Assembly (NCBI GenBank): GCA_029865225.1
Contig: JAOUHJ010000016.1
Span: 1-55,300, forward strand
DNA: 55,300 nucleotides
Origin: Nitrospira sp.
GTDB taxonomy: Bacteria > Nitrospirota > Nitrospiria > Nitrospirales > Nitrospiraceae
Reading direction: 5' to 3'
The notes below the pieces were generated by a model that saw only the letters and a list, made by a program, of their open reading frames with translations, was not told the origin of the DNA and did no database searches. Numbering within the stretch: position 1 is the first letter of the stretch; each line of letters opens with the position of its first letter. Below, piece by piece: positions 22,764 through 31,168 of the stretch. The translations under genes were made by a program, and so were the position numbers.

Positions 22764-22979
22764 ATGGCTGATACGACTGCGCTGTATGCCCTTCGTTTTC
22801 CGGACGGCTCCGTAAGCCTGTATGTCGATGAGACTTACGCACAGGATCGCGGCATCGATCCATCACAGCTCGTACGGGTAGAAATCCCCCGAGAGATGTT
22901 CATTACCGGAACGATTCAGGATATTCGTGAATACGTGGCAGTTCAGCTTGAACGACAGCCACAGACAGGTACAGCCTAA
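22764..22979 (+). CDS. Small hypothetical protein
   Basis: A 71-residue protein that I do not recognise. Its start, ALYALRFPDGSVSLYVDETY, looks like two beta strands, followed by an amphipathic segment (TIQDIREYVAVQLERQ). No signal peptide, membrane segment or metal motif is seen. It lies 50 bases before the next plus-strand gene, which is also of unknown function, and may be co-transcribed with it. A small TACCT-CTAAC-AGGTA hairpin lies just upstream. The conserved look of the sequence and its position support coding. Confidence 0.55.
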   Translation: MADTTALYALRFPDGSVSLYVDETYAQDRGIDPSQLVRVEIPREMFITGTIQDIREYVAVQLERQPQTGTA

Positions 22980-23029
22980 CCGTGGTATGGTTTTGCCTCC
23001 GCTTCATTTGATGAATTAACTGACGCACA

Positions 23030-24217
23030 ATGACGAAGGCTTTGATTTCACCGACGCTGACCGCAGACTTGATCGAAGAGACCATTGCCGGCTTGCCGAT
23101 TCAGGGCCGTATTATCCTTCGACTTCTGTTGCTCCAATATTTGGATGTGACGCACGACGAAATTCTCTTCATGGTCGCCGATCGTCCTGACCCTCGTTGT
23201 GTTTCTGGGAAAAAGCCCGTCACCACGATGACACAGGAATCGATCACGGCAATGATCGATCGACGGAATGAGTACAGCCGACGAGTTCGACTTCGCCGGG
23301 AGAGGACCTGGCTGCAATGTGTCGCGCTCGAACATCTCGCGTCTATGGCCGACGCCTTAGCGACTCGTGCCGCTGCGCTTCTGGTCGATCGAGGAGTTTC
23401 CTCCGATACGGTTCTCACTTTGAAGACACAGGCGCGTTCAGCCGTTCCATCAACCACACTGCGCCTGTTGGAAGAGGCTTGGGACAAGGACGAGATCACC
23501 CCCGACGAGTATCAGAACCATCGTCTCGTCGTTGAAATGCAAACCCAGCTTCGTTTTGCTGAGCGGTTTAAAAAACGCCTCGCTCTCGCGGAACGGGAAC
23601 GTCAATCATCGGATCTGACCACGCTGCAGGACCATGAAATCGGTCATATCTGGGGAATTCCAGCCGGTACGCTTGCCGCCCGCAAGGTGAAGTTTTTGTC
23701 TCAGTATCTCCTAGCTATCCAGGCCAAATGTTCAGGGTCAGACCTTCGCACAGGCGGGAATCTCGTCCCCTCCCAGGATGTTTGGAAAGAAACGATGCGA
23801 GTGCTTTCCCAGCGTCCCATTGAACGCTCGATTCCCACCTACGACGGGCTTGAGCGGACTGAGTCTGCGTTACTTGAAAAGCTGACCGCTTATGCGACCC
23901 TCGCCATACCGGAAGCCAGCGAGACCAAATTTTGGAACTCGCTCGTCTATGGGGCCAGTTCAAATGCGATGCATACTGAAATTACCAGAACCTTGTTTGG
24001 ACTTCAGCGGCTGGTGGCCATCCAAAAAGATGTCGACAGCTCTCACGAGGCATTAGATGACCTGTTGCTCGCGCGATCGAGACCGCCGTCGAAGGAGTCT
24101 CACACAACCTCTGGAGAACGAGAAGCTGGGCACGGAGAACTCACGGACTTACAACGCCAGATTCTGCATAACTTTATCGGAGAAGACGTCAGCGGCAGAT
24201 TTTCCGACAAGTGGTAA
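23030..24217 (+). CDS. Hypothetical cytoplasmic protein, mostly helical
   Basis: A 395-residue protein without a recognised domain, signal peptide or membrane segment. It is rich in Leu, Arg, Glu and Ala and looks largely helical. The N-terminus (LIEETIAGLPIQGRIILRLL, followed by LDVTHDEILFM) resembles a helix-turn-helix-like or sigma-region-4-like arrangement, as does LQDHEIGHIWGIPAGTLAAR (about residues 200-220), but neither is strong. The middle region has many basic-acidic heptad-like stretches. It may form a unit with the small upstream gene. Regulatory function is only a guess. Confidence 0.65.
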   Translation: MTKALISPTLTADLIEETIAGLPIQGRIILRLLLLQYLDVTHDEILFMVADRPDPRCVSGKKPVTTMTQESITAMIDRRNEYSRRVRLRRERTWLQCVALEHLASMADALATRAAALLVDRGVSSDTVLTLKTQARSAVPSTTLRLLEEAWDKDEITPDEYQNHRLVVEMQTQLRFAERFKKRLALAERERQSSDLTTLQDHEIGHIWGIPAGTLAARKVKFLSQYLLAIQAKCSGSDLRTGGNLVPSQDVWKETMRVLSQRPIERSIPTYDGLERTESALLEKLTAYATLAIPEASETKFWNSLVYGASSNAMHTEITRTLFGLQRLVAIQKDVDSSHEALDDLLLARSRPPSKESHTTSGEREAGHGELTDLQRQILHNFIGEDVSGRFSDKW

Positions 24218-24227
24218 ATATACTCCG

Positions 24228-24255
24228 TTGCCAATCCGACGTCATTCGGTATAAT
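24228..24255 (+). promoter_or_regulatory. Near-consensus sigma-70 promoter placing transcription start at the next start codon
   Basis: TTGCCA at 24228-24233, a 16-base spacer and a perfect TATAAT at 24250-24255. Transcription would begin about seven bases after the -10, at about 24262, only 0-2 bases from the ATG at 24264. A leaderless mRNA is therefore likely. Confidence 0.65.
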
Positions 24256-24263
24256 TGGTTTCA

Positions 24264-24707
24264 ATGAAGGTCATCCCTCTCCCCCATTGCCGTCGCATTT
24301 TTCAATCCAGGGTCTTCGGTCGGTTCCTCTCATATACCCTGATCGTCGCCATTGCCCTCTGTGGGGCCACACCAGCTCTGGCTGGAGGGCTCATTGAAAT
24401 CGCCGAGCTCTTGGCCCATCCGGAGCAATACGATCATCTCGATGTCATGGTGACCGGGAAAGTGATGAATGTCCAACTCGCCACAAATCGTCAAGGACAA
24501 CCGGCCTATGGGTTTTTGCTCCAAGACCCAGCTGGTACCCTGAAGGTCGTGAGTCTAGGGCAGGTGGCGGTCCATGAAGGGGATCAAGTGATTGTCGAAG
24601 GCATTTTTAGTCGTCTCCGCCAAGTCGGCCGTAAGATCGTCTACAACGAGATTAAGGCCATCTCTGTCAAGCCACTCACCCGCCTGAACCCGGACCTTGT
24701 CGGCTAG
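24264..24707 (+). CDS. Secreted OB-fold-like protein
   Basis: A 147-residue protein with a signal peptide ending in TPALAGG. The mature part (LDVMVTGKVMNVQL, QPAYGFLLQDPAGTLKVVS, GDQVIVEGIFSRLRQVG, KIVYNEIKAISVKPL) has the strand pattern of a bacterial OB-fold such as DUF4920/YgiW- or tOB-like domains. Function is unknown; binding of a small ligand or metal in the periplasm is possible. The only methionine near the N-terminus is the ATG at 24264. There is no ribosome site, and a strong promoter sits so close that the transcript should be leaderless. Confidence 0.75.
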   Translation: MKVIPLPHCRRIFQSRVFGRFLSYTLIVAIALCGATPALAGGLIEIAELLAHPEQYDHLDVMVTGKVMNVQLATNRQGQPAYGFLLQDPAGTLKVVSLGQVAVHEGDQVIVEGIFSRLRQVGRKIVYNEIKAISVKPLTRLNPDLVG

Positions 24708-24767
24708 ACAACTATAGTTTCAATCACCTTACCACGTTCTCGTGGGCAGCCCACTCCCCGATTCGAC

Positions 24768-25631
24768 TCATTGCGGGAGTTTAAGAATCCAGCTTAACAG
24801 TCTGTCCGAGAGGCGGTCCGACAGTAGCTTTCTCATGAGCGCGCGAAGCTTGGCATCGGTTCCAACTAAATACCGGGTCCTGGGCGTCGATGCCGTCAAG
24901 GCGTCTTCCACCACCTTCGCCACAATCTCAGCGGAGATGGCCCGCTTCGACGCCTCTGCGACAACCTTCCGCACGGCGGTTATAATGGGCTGATACAGCG
25001 ATCGAAGGTCCTCCTTGATTGCTACTTCACGTTCAGCAGCATCGATGGTCGATTTGTTCCAGATTGGTGTGGCAATGGCACCGGGTTCGATGATCGACAC
25101 GTGAATTCCCCATTGTTGGACTTCCAACCGCAGGGCATCGGTCATTGCCTCGAGCGCAAATTTTGACGCCGAATAGGGTCCCATAAGCGGCATCGCTGTG
25201 AGGCCGGCAATGGACCCCATATTGATGATTCGACCACGAGCCTGTCTTAGTAACGGCAGAAACAATTGCGTGACCGCGACCTGCCCGATGACATTGACTT
25301 CGAGTTGCTGACGGAGGTCTGCAAGAGGGACAGCTTCCAGTGGACCGACCACCGCGATGCCAGCGTTGTTCACGAGGCCAAACAATCCACGTCCCTCTGT
25401 CTGTCTTGAGACCAGTGTCTGCGCCTTCTGAATCGTAGAGAGATCGGTGACATCCAGCTCAATAGGCACCAATCGTTCCGAGCAGGATTTTTGAAGAGCA
25501 ACACCATCCTCTGCCTTACGCACTCCCGCGAAGATCCGATATCCCAATCGATCAAGATGCATCGCGCAGGCCGCGCCTATCCCTGTTGATGCTCCAGAAA
25601 TGACGACTGCCCGACTCATTTCATTCGACAT
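24768..25631 (-). CDS. Short-chain dehydrogenase/reductase
   Basis: A 287-residue classical SDR. The NAD(P)-binding SGASTGIGAACAMHL is at residues 12-26, LVNNAGIAVVGPLE (NNAG) at about 88-100, and the catalytic YSASK with an upstream serine (INMGSIAGL) at about 155. The substrate is not predictable from sequence; the C-terminal half is variable, as usual. It lies alone, convergent with the upstream secreted protein gene and divergent from the tRNA gene. The ATG at 25619 is an alternative start. Confidence 0.9.
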   Translation of the reverse strand: MSNEMSRAVVISGASTGIGAACAMHLDRLGYRIFAGVRKAEDGVALQKSCSERLVPIELDVTDLSTIQKAQTLVSRQTEGRGLFGLVNNAGIAVVGPLEAVPLADLRQQLEVNVIGQVAVTQLFLPLLRQARGRIINMGSIAGLTAMPLMGPYSASKFALEAMTDALRLEVQQWGIHVSIIEPGAIATPIWNKSTIDAAEREVAIKEDLRSLYQPIITAVRKVVAEASKRAISAEIVAKVVEDALTASTPRTRYLVGTDAKLRALMRKLLSDRLSDRLLSWILKLPQ

Positions 25632-25719
25632 GCGCCCCTCATGGATATTGCCGGGAAGACCATAACAGGTTTAGACTCTCCTCCTCCAGCGTTCGAGACC
25701 TGTTTCTCGATGCGTTCGG

Positions 25720-25749
25720 TAGACACTGGCCCTCGTCTTCGGCTATCAT
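25720..25749 (+). promoter_or_regulatory. Promoter of the tRNA-Met gene
   Basis: TAGACA at 25720-25725, an 18-base spacer and TATCAT at 25744-25749. Transcription would start about 18 bases before the mature tRNA, which is a normal leader. Confidence 0.5.
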
Positions 25750-25773
25750 CGGCACTCTTCGTTGCCTCATCGT

Positions 25774-25849
25774 GGCGGTGTAGCTCAGTTGGTAGAGCAG
25801 CGGACTCATAAGCCGCGGGTCCCCCGTTCAATCCGGGGCACCGCCACCA
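25774..25849 (+). tRNA. tRNA-Met (anticodon CAT)
   Basis: A 76-base cloverleaf with encoded CCA. The acceptor stem is GGCGGTG/CACCGCC and the D arm is GCTC-AGTTGGTA-GAGC. The anticodon arm GCGGA-CTCATAA-GCCGC has CAT in the loop. The variable region is GGGTC and the T arm is CCCCG-TTCAATC-CGGGG. The acceptor begins with a paired G-C, so it is an elongator type and not initiator tRNA. A tRNA-Ile2 read through lysidine at the CAT anticodon cannot be fully excluded. The 31-39 pair at the bottom of the anticodon stem is A-G, a mismatch. Confidence 0.92.
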
Positions 25850-25975
25850 AACCAAGCTTCGGTTGACCCGTGCCCCATGCATCGTCTTATCGTGACTATT
25901 GCGCACGGACAAGATTCTCAAGCGCCTAGTTTTTAGTGCCGGCGCATGCGGTAGAGAGCCGTTCCTTCCTGGATC

Positions 25976-26341
25976 ATGATGCATCCCCAACTACGCCAGG
26001 CCTACCAGAGAGAAATGACCGCAGCCGCCGAGGAGTACGAGATCGGTAACCTGAAATCCGCATTCACTCATCTTGAGCGTGCCCATATCCTTGGTCAATC
26101 CTTCCCGATCGCCCATGCGCGAGCCCACTGGTGGATGCTGAAAGTTGGATGGAAATGCCGAGACGTCGTCGAGATTACTGGTCAGATTCCGAGGATCCTT
26201 GGATCGCTGCTGTTCTCACAGATTTGGGTTCCGGCAGGCAATACCGGTGGCTCCCGGGTTCCCCCGTTCAAGTCGATGCCAATTCCCGATGACCTTCAGA
26301 TCATTTTGGACAAGTACGGACGAGGCGCCAAGGCCGACTAA
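25976..26341 (+). CDS. DUF3703 family protein
   Basis: A 121-residue protein of the DUF3703 family. AFTHLERAHILGQ, HARAHWWMLKVGWK and the glycine-rich PAGNTGGSRV near the end are typical. Family members have one or two membrane-active helices and often lie near metal-resistance genes, but no function is proven. It is 126 bases downstream of the tRNA gene and convergent with the ABC permease gene, ten bases apart. ATGATG at the start leaves one codon of uncertainty. Confidence 0.8.
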   Translation: MMHPQLRQAYQREMTAAAEEYEIGNLKSAFTHLERAHILGQSFPIAHARAHWWMLKVGWKCRDVVEITGQIPRILGSLLFSQIWVPAGNTGGSRVPPFKSMPIPDDLQIILDKYGRGAKAD

Positions 26342-26350
26342 CCACATCCC

Positions 26351-28963
26351 TTACTCCTCCCGCAATCCTTCCACGATAGGTTGCCGGGCTGCCCACCTCG
26401 CTGGAAAATACCCCGCCACCAACGTCGCCAGCGCGGCCAACAACAACGCCTGGATCAGCGAACCGGTCGGCACAATCATTTGGATGGTCCATCCAAATGA
26501 TTGTCGATTGATGACCTTAATCAGGAGCAGTGAGAGTACGCCACCTCCGATCAGTCCCAAGGCGATGCCAACTGCACCAAGGTACGCCGCCTCCCACAGC
26601 ACGAGCTGACGGATTTGTGTCGAGCTGCCACCAATGGCACGCAACGTGGAAAACTCCCGGCGCCGTTCGAGAACAGATGTGATCAGCGTATTCACGATCC
26701 CGAGCATGGCGATCACAACCGCAATGGCCTCCAAAACATAGGTCAACAGGAATGTCCGATCAAAGATCTTAAGAATCTCTTTCCGTAGTTCGACATTGCT
26801 GATGACTAACGGAGGAAGACCACCATTGGCTAAGGTGCTCAACAGTGCGGTCATTCGCGCCCTCACGCCATCGAGATTCGTTCCATCTCGCAGATACACT
26901 GGGAATACCGTGACGAGGTCATCGTGCCAGAGTGATTGGTACAGGGCCCGATCCATAAGCAGTTTCCCACCGTCAGTCGAATAGTCATAAAATACGGCCA
27001 CGATCGGAAATCGTCGAACACCACTCGGCGTGATGACTTCGAGCATCGAGCCTTCTTCCACTCCCAGTCTGTTCGCCAACACCTCCGACACGAGCAGCCC
27101 ACCGATCTCAGCGGCATGATTGAGCGATTCGGACGAATCACCGCTTCGCACAAGATACCGGCTCCATTGAGCATGTAACCGGAGATCACGTGAAACGACC
27201 GCGACGCGCTGGCCATTCACCTCTATACGCACATCACGGTAGCTATCGACGGCAGCAACATCGGGATCAGAGGCCAGGATGCCCAGCCACGATGCGGGTA
27301 AGCTCCGGCCGACAGTTCCTATTTCCGTGCCACGCAACCACATCGAGGGAGCGACGACAAGATCAGCCAGCACCGTGTCCGTGACCCACACTTCCACGGT
27401 ATGGCGAAAACTCCGTACCATCACCAGCACCCCGATCATGATCGCGAGTCCCACCATGAAGGCAGAGACGGTGACTCCATTCCGTCCTGGATTGCGAGCG
27501 GCGTGCTCCACCGCAATACCTCTCATCACACCCGACACGGCACGTTCCCGTTCCATATATCGCCGTCGGCGCCGCCCGGAGACACAGATCGGAGCCAAAC
27601 AGGCCAATCCCGCCAATAGACACAACGTTGCCGCATACCCCAAAAGCGGAACCCCTCCAATAGGCCCAGGCCAACTCAGGAGTCCTGCGCCCAGGAGTAA
27701 CACCACACCCATAAAGGCGAGAGTTCCGACGCGTAGCTGTTGGCTGGCCTCATAGTCACCGGGGGCGAGAGCTTTCACCGGCGTGGTCCTGCTCGCATCC
27801 AAACTGGGACCGATGGCCCCGATCATGGATACGACACATCCAATCAGGATTCCTTCGATCACAATGCCACCTAAGAACCCCGTCCGGAGCAGGCCGCTCC
27901 CGCCGATTCCGACTGGAACATAGAGGTCTGAAATGGTCCGACTCAGGAGTGTGATCAGTTCGTGAGCCAACGCGATGCCTGCTGCGCTTCCGAGAACTCC
28001 CCCTATGACCCCATAGAGTGCAGCCTCCATCAGAAAGAGAACGGCAATCCGAGGCTGACTCATCCCGATCGCCCGATAAATGCCGATTTCTCGTCGACGC
28101 TGGGCGACAGCAAATGCCATCGTATTGTAAATCAGGAACATCCCCACCAACAGACCAACCCAGCTCAGAACGGTCAAGTTCATGCGGAACGCACCCAGCA
28201 TTTGTTCAACTTGACTGGTCCGATTGGCAGGCCGCTCGACAGTCACATGGGGAGGGAGGACCGTTTTTATCCTCTCTCCCACGTCTTCAACGGACAGATT
28301 GGTCTCGGTAACGATATCAAGCCGATCAACCTTCCCCACTAGACCAAATGCGATCTGTGCGGCCGCAATGTCCATGAGGGCCATCCGTTCCCACGAGGAA
28401 CTCCGATCTGACTCCCCGTGAAGGATCCCGACAACCCGAAACTGAAGGCGCCCGGTTCCGACTAAGAGATCGATGTCATCGCCGACGACAAGCTGCCACT
28501 CATTTGCCAATGCCTCGCCCAAGAACAGGGCTTGTGGATCGACCATGCGCATGAGTTGGTTTTCCGTCTCCGGCTGGTCTACCTGGAAGCCTCGCGCATG
28601 GAGTTCGTCCAACAAATCAAGCCCCAGGACTTGGATGGCTTGGCCGGGTTGATTTCCATGCATCCGCACGGCTGTTTGGATAATCACTGGAGATGCCGAT
28701 ATAACACCGGACACCATTCGCACGGACGTGACAACCTGCTCATCGAGTCCCGTGTCATCCCCAGCGACTTCCAACGTGGTCGGACCGGCCACCGTGAGGA
28801 CAGCCTGTTCAAATGAGCGGAGAACATCAATATTTGCGGTTCGTACGGCGACAGACGCTGACACCCCTAACGAGACACCGACAATGGTGAGCAGCGTCCG
28901 TAACGGCCACTGTCGGAGATGGGAGAGGAGGATAAGGACGACAACCTTGATGAATGTGGGCAT
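26351..28963 (-). CDS. ABC transporter permease with two FtsX domains
   Basis: An 870-residue membrane protein. It has an N-terminal membrane helix (LRTLLTIVGVSLGVSASVAV), a large periplasmic MacB-type domain (about 50-260), and an FtsX core of three to four helices around 270-450 (GMFLIYNTMAFAVAQRRREI is diagnostic). A second helix and periplasmic domain follow, then a second FtsX core at 745-860. This is the LolC/LolE-like or YknZ-like duplicated architecture of permeases that extract or export lipids, lipoproteins or peptides. The LolD-like ATPase is encoded about 1.4 kb upstream on the same strand, separated by pyrD and by an opposite-strand HTH gene. It probably works with that ATPase. 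Confidence 0.9.
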   Translation of the reverse strand: MPTFIKVVVLILLSHLRQWPLRTLLTIVGVSLGVSASVAVRTANIDVLRSFEQAVLTVAGPTTLEVAGDDTGLDEQVVTSVRMVSGVISASPVIIQTAVRMHGNQPGQAIQVLGLDLLDELHARGFQVDQPETENQLMRMVDPQALFLGEALANEWQLVVGDDIDLLVGTGRLQFRVVGILHGESDRSSSWERMALMDIAAAQIAFGLVGKVDRLDIVTETNLSVEDVGERIKTVLPPHVTVERPANRTSQVEQMLGAFRMNLTVLSWVGLLVGMFLIYNTMAFAVAQRRREIGIYRAIGMSQPRIAVLFLMEAALYGVIGGVLGSAAGIALAHELITLLSRTISDLYVPVGIGGSGLLRTGFLGGIVIEGILIGCVVSMIGAIGPSLDASRTTPVKALAPGDYEASQQLRVGTLAFMGVVLLLGAGLLSWPGPIGGVPLLGYAATLCLLAGLACLAPICVSGRRRRRYMERERAVSGVMRGIAVEHAARNPGRNGVTVSAFMVGLAIMIGVLVMVRSFRHTVEVWVTDTVLADLVVAPSMWLRGTEIGTVGRSLPASWLGILASDPDVAAVDSYRDVRIEVNGQRVAVVSRDLRLHAQWSRYLVRSGDSSESLNHAAEIGGLLVSEVLANRLGVEEGSMLEVITPSGVRRFPIVAVFYDYSTDGGKLLMDRALYQSLWHDDLVTVFPVYLRDGTNLDGVRARMTALLSTLANGGLPPLVISNVELRKEILKIFDRTFLLTYVLEAIAVVIAMLGIVNTLITSVLERRREFSTLRAIGGSSTQIRQLVLWEAAYLGAVGIALGLIGGGVLSLLLIKVINRQSFGWTIQMIVPTGSLIQALLLAALATLVAGYFPARWAARQPIVEGLREE

Positions 28964-29060
28964 TACCTTGGAGAAAAACAGATTCTACGGCAATGGACGC
29001 ATTTGGCACAGCCTGCAGGGGATCGAATTGACCGGGTCTCTGCGTATATCGGTCATTTCG

Positions 29061-29089
29061 TTTACACAATTTCCATCATTTGCTACACT
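29061..29089 (+). promoter_or_regulatory. Promoter of the LuxR-type HTH gene
   Basis: TTTACA at 29061-29066, a 17-base spacer and TACACT at 29084-29089. Transcription would begin at about 29096, and AAGGAG at 29106-29111 precedes the ATG by five bases. Confidence 0.6.
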
Positions 29090-29116
29090 TGCAACGAACA
29101 TTGAGAAGGAGCCCCG

Positions 29117-29395
29117 ATGACTAAGCACAAAGGTGTCGCTACCGCTCGATTGAAACGGACCGTTCGCCGCTCTAAGACCGCACCACACATTACCCCTCGG
29201 CAACGTGAGATCCTACGCCTCGTCGCTCTCGGCCATACCAATCGAGAAATTGCCGGGTCCCTTAAGATCAGTGTCCGCACCGTTGAGGTTCATCGGTTCA
29301 ATTTGATGCATAGGCTCGATGTTCGGAATGTCGCACAACTTCTGCGTCAAGCACTCCAGCAGAACCTGTTGCCTCGCAATTTTAGCGGCAAGTAA
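29117..29395 (+). CDS. Stand-alone LuxR/GerE-type HTH regulator
   Basis: A 92-residue protein made of a basic N-terminal arm and a complete LuxR C-terminal HTH: TPRQREILRLVALGHTNREI, then ISVRTVEVHRFNLMHRLDVRN. There is no receiver or ligand-binding domain, as in GerE-like regulators. It has a good promoter and ribosome site of its own. It lies divergent from the ABC permease gene and ends two bases from the convergent pyrD gene, so it may control the transporter. That link is an inference. Confidence 0.9.
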   Translation: MTKHKGVATARLKRTVRRSKTAPHITPRQREILRLVALGHTNREIAGSLKISVRTVEVHRFNLMHRLDVRNVAQLLRQALQQNLLPRNFSGK

Positions 29396-29397
29396 CA

Positions 29398-30327
29398 TCA
29401 GAGTTCGTTGAGCCGTCCTCGGCATTCCTGAATCGACTGGTATCCTTTCCTCATCAGGACCGCACTCAGTTCTGCTTCAAGTCGACCGAAAACATCCAAC
29501 CCTTCCTCAACTAACACCGTGCCGATTTGAACGGCCGATGCGCCGCACAAAACATGTTCGAATGCGTCGATTCCCTCAACAATTCCTCCGGTGCCGATGA
29601 TGGGCATCTTCCCCTCAAAGAACTTATAGAAGGCTCGGACATTGGCCAATGCCACCGGCTTAATAATTCGCCCACCCAGCCCACCAAATCCGCCTTTCGG
29701 CTTAATGACCACCGTTTCTCGCTCCGGGTCCACCACCAATCCATTCCCTACTGAATTGATCAAACTTAGAAAGTCGACGCCGCATCGACCGAGCACCGCC
29801 CCCATCACCTGATGATGCGCCGGGTCAAAGTACGGGGGCAGCTTGACTCCCATCGGCACCGTCACTTTTGGTCGGACTCTCTTGAGGAGGCGCTCAGAAG
29901 CTTCTGGATCGTAACCAATCTGAGGTTTGCCGGGAATATTTGGGCAAGAAAGATTCACCTCAATGAGGTCCGGACCAGCTGCATTAATGAATTCAGCAAT
30001 CGTGGGAAAATCGTCCTCCACAAGTCCCGCCACACTCGCGATGACGGGCTTCCCGAAGCGTTTCAGGTGAGGAATTAATTCCGCATAGGCTTTATATCCA
30101 AGATTAGGCAATCCCATGGAATTAATGGATCCACCAAGAAACCCGTAATAGCGTGGCTCAGGATTGCCTTGGCGCGCTTCGATCGTCATAGACTTGGTGA
30201 CGATCGCCCCGGCACCGGACCGGCCCAGCGACTCAAGTTCATCCTGCGTCACGCACAGTGCCCCCGCTGCATTCATGAAGCAGCTGGGAAACGTAACGCC
30301 GGCGATCGTCGTAGACAGGTTCATCAT
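29398..30327 (-). CDS. pyrD: Dihydroorotate dehydrogenase, class 1A-like
   Basis: About 309 residues in an FMN-binding barrel. ITVAG-type start LSTTIAGVTFPSCFMNAAGA, GFLGGSINSMGLPN, and EVNLSCPNIPGKPQIGYD with the catalytic cysteine of class 1A enzymes follow in order, then SLINSVGNGLVVD and IIGTGGIVEG. Class 1A enzymes are cytosolic, homodimeric and use fumarate; the cysteine separates them from the membrane-bound class 2 (serine). The ATG at 30327 overlaps the ATPase stop codon by four bases (ATGA). The longer frame only reads through the ATPase gene. The pairing with an ABC ATPase is odd. Confidence 0.9.
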   Translation of the reverse strand: MMNLSTTIAGVTFPSCFMNAAGALCVTQDELESLGRSGAGAIVTKSMTIEARQGNPEPRYYGFLGGSINSMGLPNLGYKAYAELIPHLKRFGKPVIASVAGLVEDDFPTIAEFINAAGPDLIEVNLSCPNIPGKPQIGYDPEASERLLKRVRPKVTVPMGVKLPPYFDPAHHQVMGAVLGRCGVDFLSLINSVGNGLVVDPERETVVIKPKGGFGGLGGRIIKPVALANVRAFYKFFEGKMPIIGTGGIVEGIDAFEHVLCGASAVQIGTVLVEEGLDVFGRLEAELSAVLMRKGYQSIQECRGRLNEL

Positions 30328-31034
30328 AAATCGACCACACCGGCTTGTCGTGGTGTGCGGGAGATCAATTGTCCATCCCGCATGGTCCACGTATAGTCCC
30401 CAGCTTGCGCTGCTTGTGGACTATGAGTCACCAAGAGCACCGTTTGTCCTCCAGAGGTCGCCAGATCCCGAATGAGTGCCATGATCTCTGCTCCATGATG
30501 GGAATCGAGATTGCCCGTGGGTTCATCGGCCAGGAGGAGACGAGGCCGATGGGCCAACGCTCTCGCAATCGCAACACGTTGCTGCTCCCCGCCGGAAAGT
30601 TCCGCCGGCCGGTGGAGACGCCTATGGGACATCCCCACACGTTCCAATAGTTCGTCGACTCGCTTCCTGACCTCCCGTCCTTCATCTCCCCGTAACATCA
30701 GGGGCAATGCGATATTTTCTTCCGCCGTTAATCCATGAACAAGGTGAAAGGCTTGAAAGACAATGCCGAGTGTTTCACGTCGGATCCTGGTCCATTCATA
30801 ACTGGTCAGCGTTGTCGTAGACCGTCCATCGAGTACGATTTCTCCTGAGGTCGGCATATCCAAACCAGCCACGAGGTTGAGCAGCGTACTTTTCCCACAT
30901 CCACTCGGCCCCACAAATGCACAAAACTCTCCGTATTGGATTTCCAAGTTCACGTCCTGCAATGCCGAAACCATGGCTTGACCGCGTGCATGGGTTTTAC
31001 ACAAATGTCTCAGTGTAACCATTCGGTTGCTCAC
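30324..31034 (-). CDS. ABC transporter ATP-binding protein, LolD/MacB type
   Basis: A 236-residue ATPase: Walker [14 protein letters not shown]-loop [18 protein letters not shown], signature [15 protein letters not shown], Walker [14 protein letters not shown] and a switch histidine [21 protein letters not shown] is typical of the LolD/MacB subfamily that works with FtsX-type permeases. The likely partner is the 870-residue permease downstream. It ends in an ATGA overlap with pyrD. Confidence 0.93.
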   Translation of the reverse strand: MSNRMVTLRHLCKTHARGQAMVSALQDVNLEIQYGEFCAFVGPSGCGKSTLLNLVAGLDMPTSGEIVLDGRSTTTLTSYEWTRIRRETLGIVFQAFHLVHGLTAEENIALPLMLRGDEGREVRKRVDELLERVGMSHRRLHRPAELSGGEQQRVAIARALAHRPRLLLADEPTGNLDSHHGAEIMALIRDLATSGGQTVLLVTHSPQAAQAGDYTWTMRDGQLISRTPRQAGVVDL

Positions 31035-31106
31035 TCAGAAGCGACTACCCCCGACCAAACTACGTGTTCGCATTCCTATAGCACAACGAATCAAAGAGCG
31101 ACAACC

Positions 31107-31134
31107 TTGACAGCCGGTAGCACTTCGCCATAAA
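31107..31134 (+). promoter_or_regulatory. Possible promoter of comF-fmdB
   Basis: A perfect TTGACA at 31107-31112 with CATAAA 16 bases further on (31129-31134). The -10 is only a fair match. It lies 35 bases before the comF start codon. Confidence 0.4.
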
Positions 31135-31168
31135 GACATGGTCTCGACGGAAGACATAAGGTCAGGTG

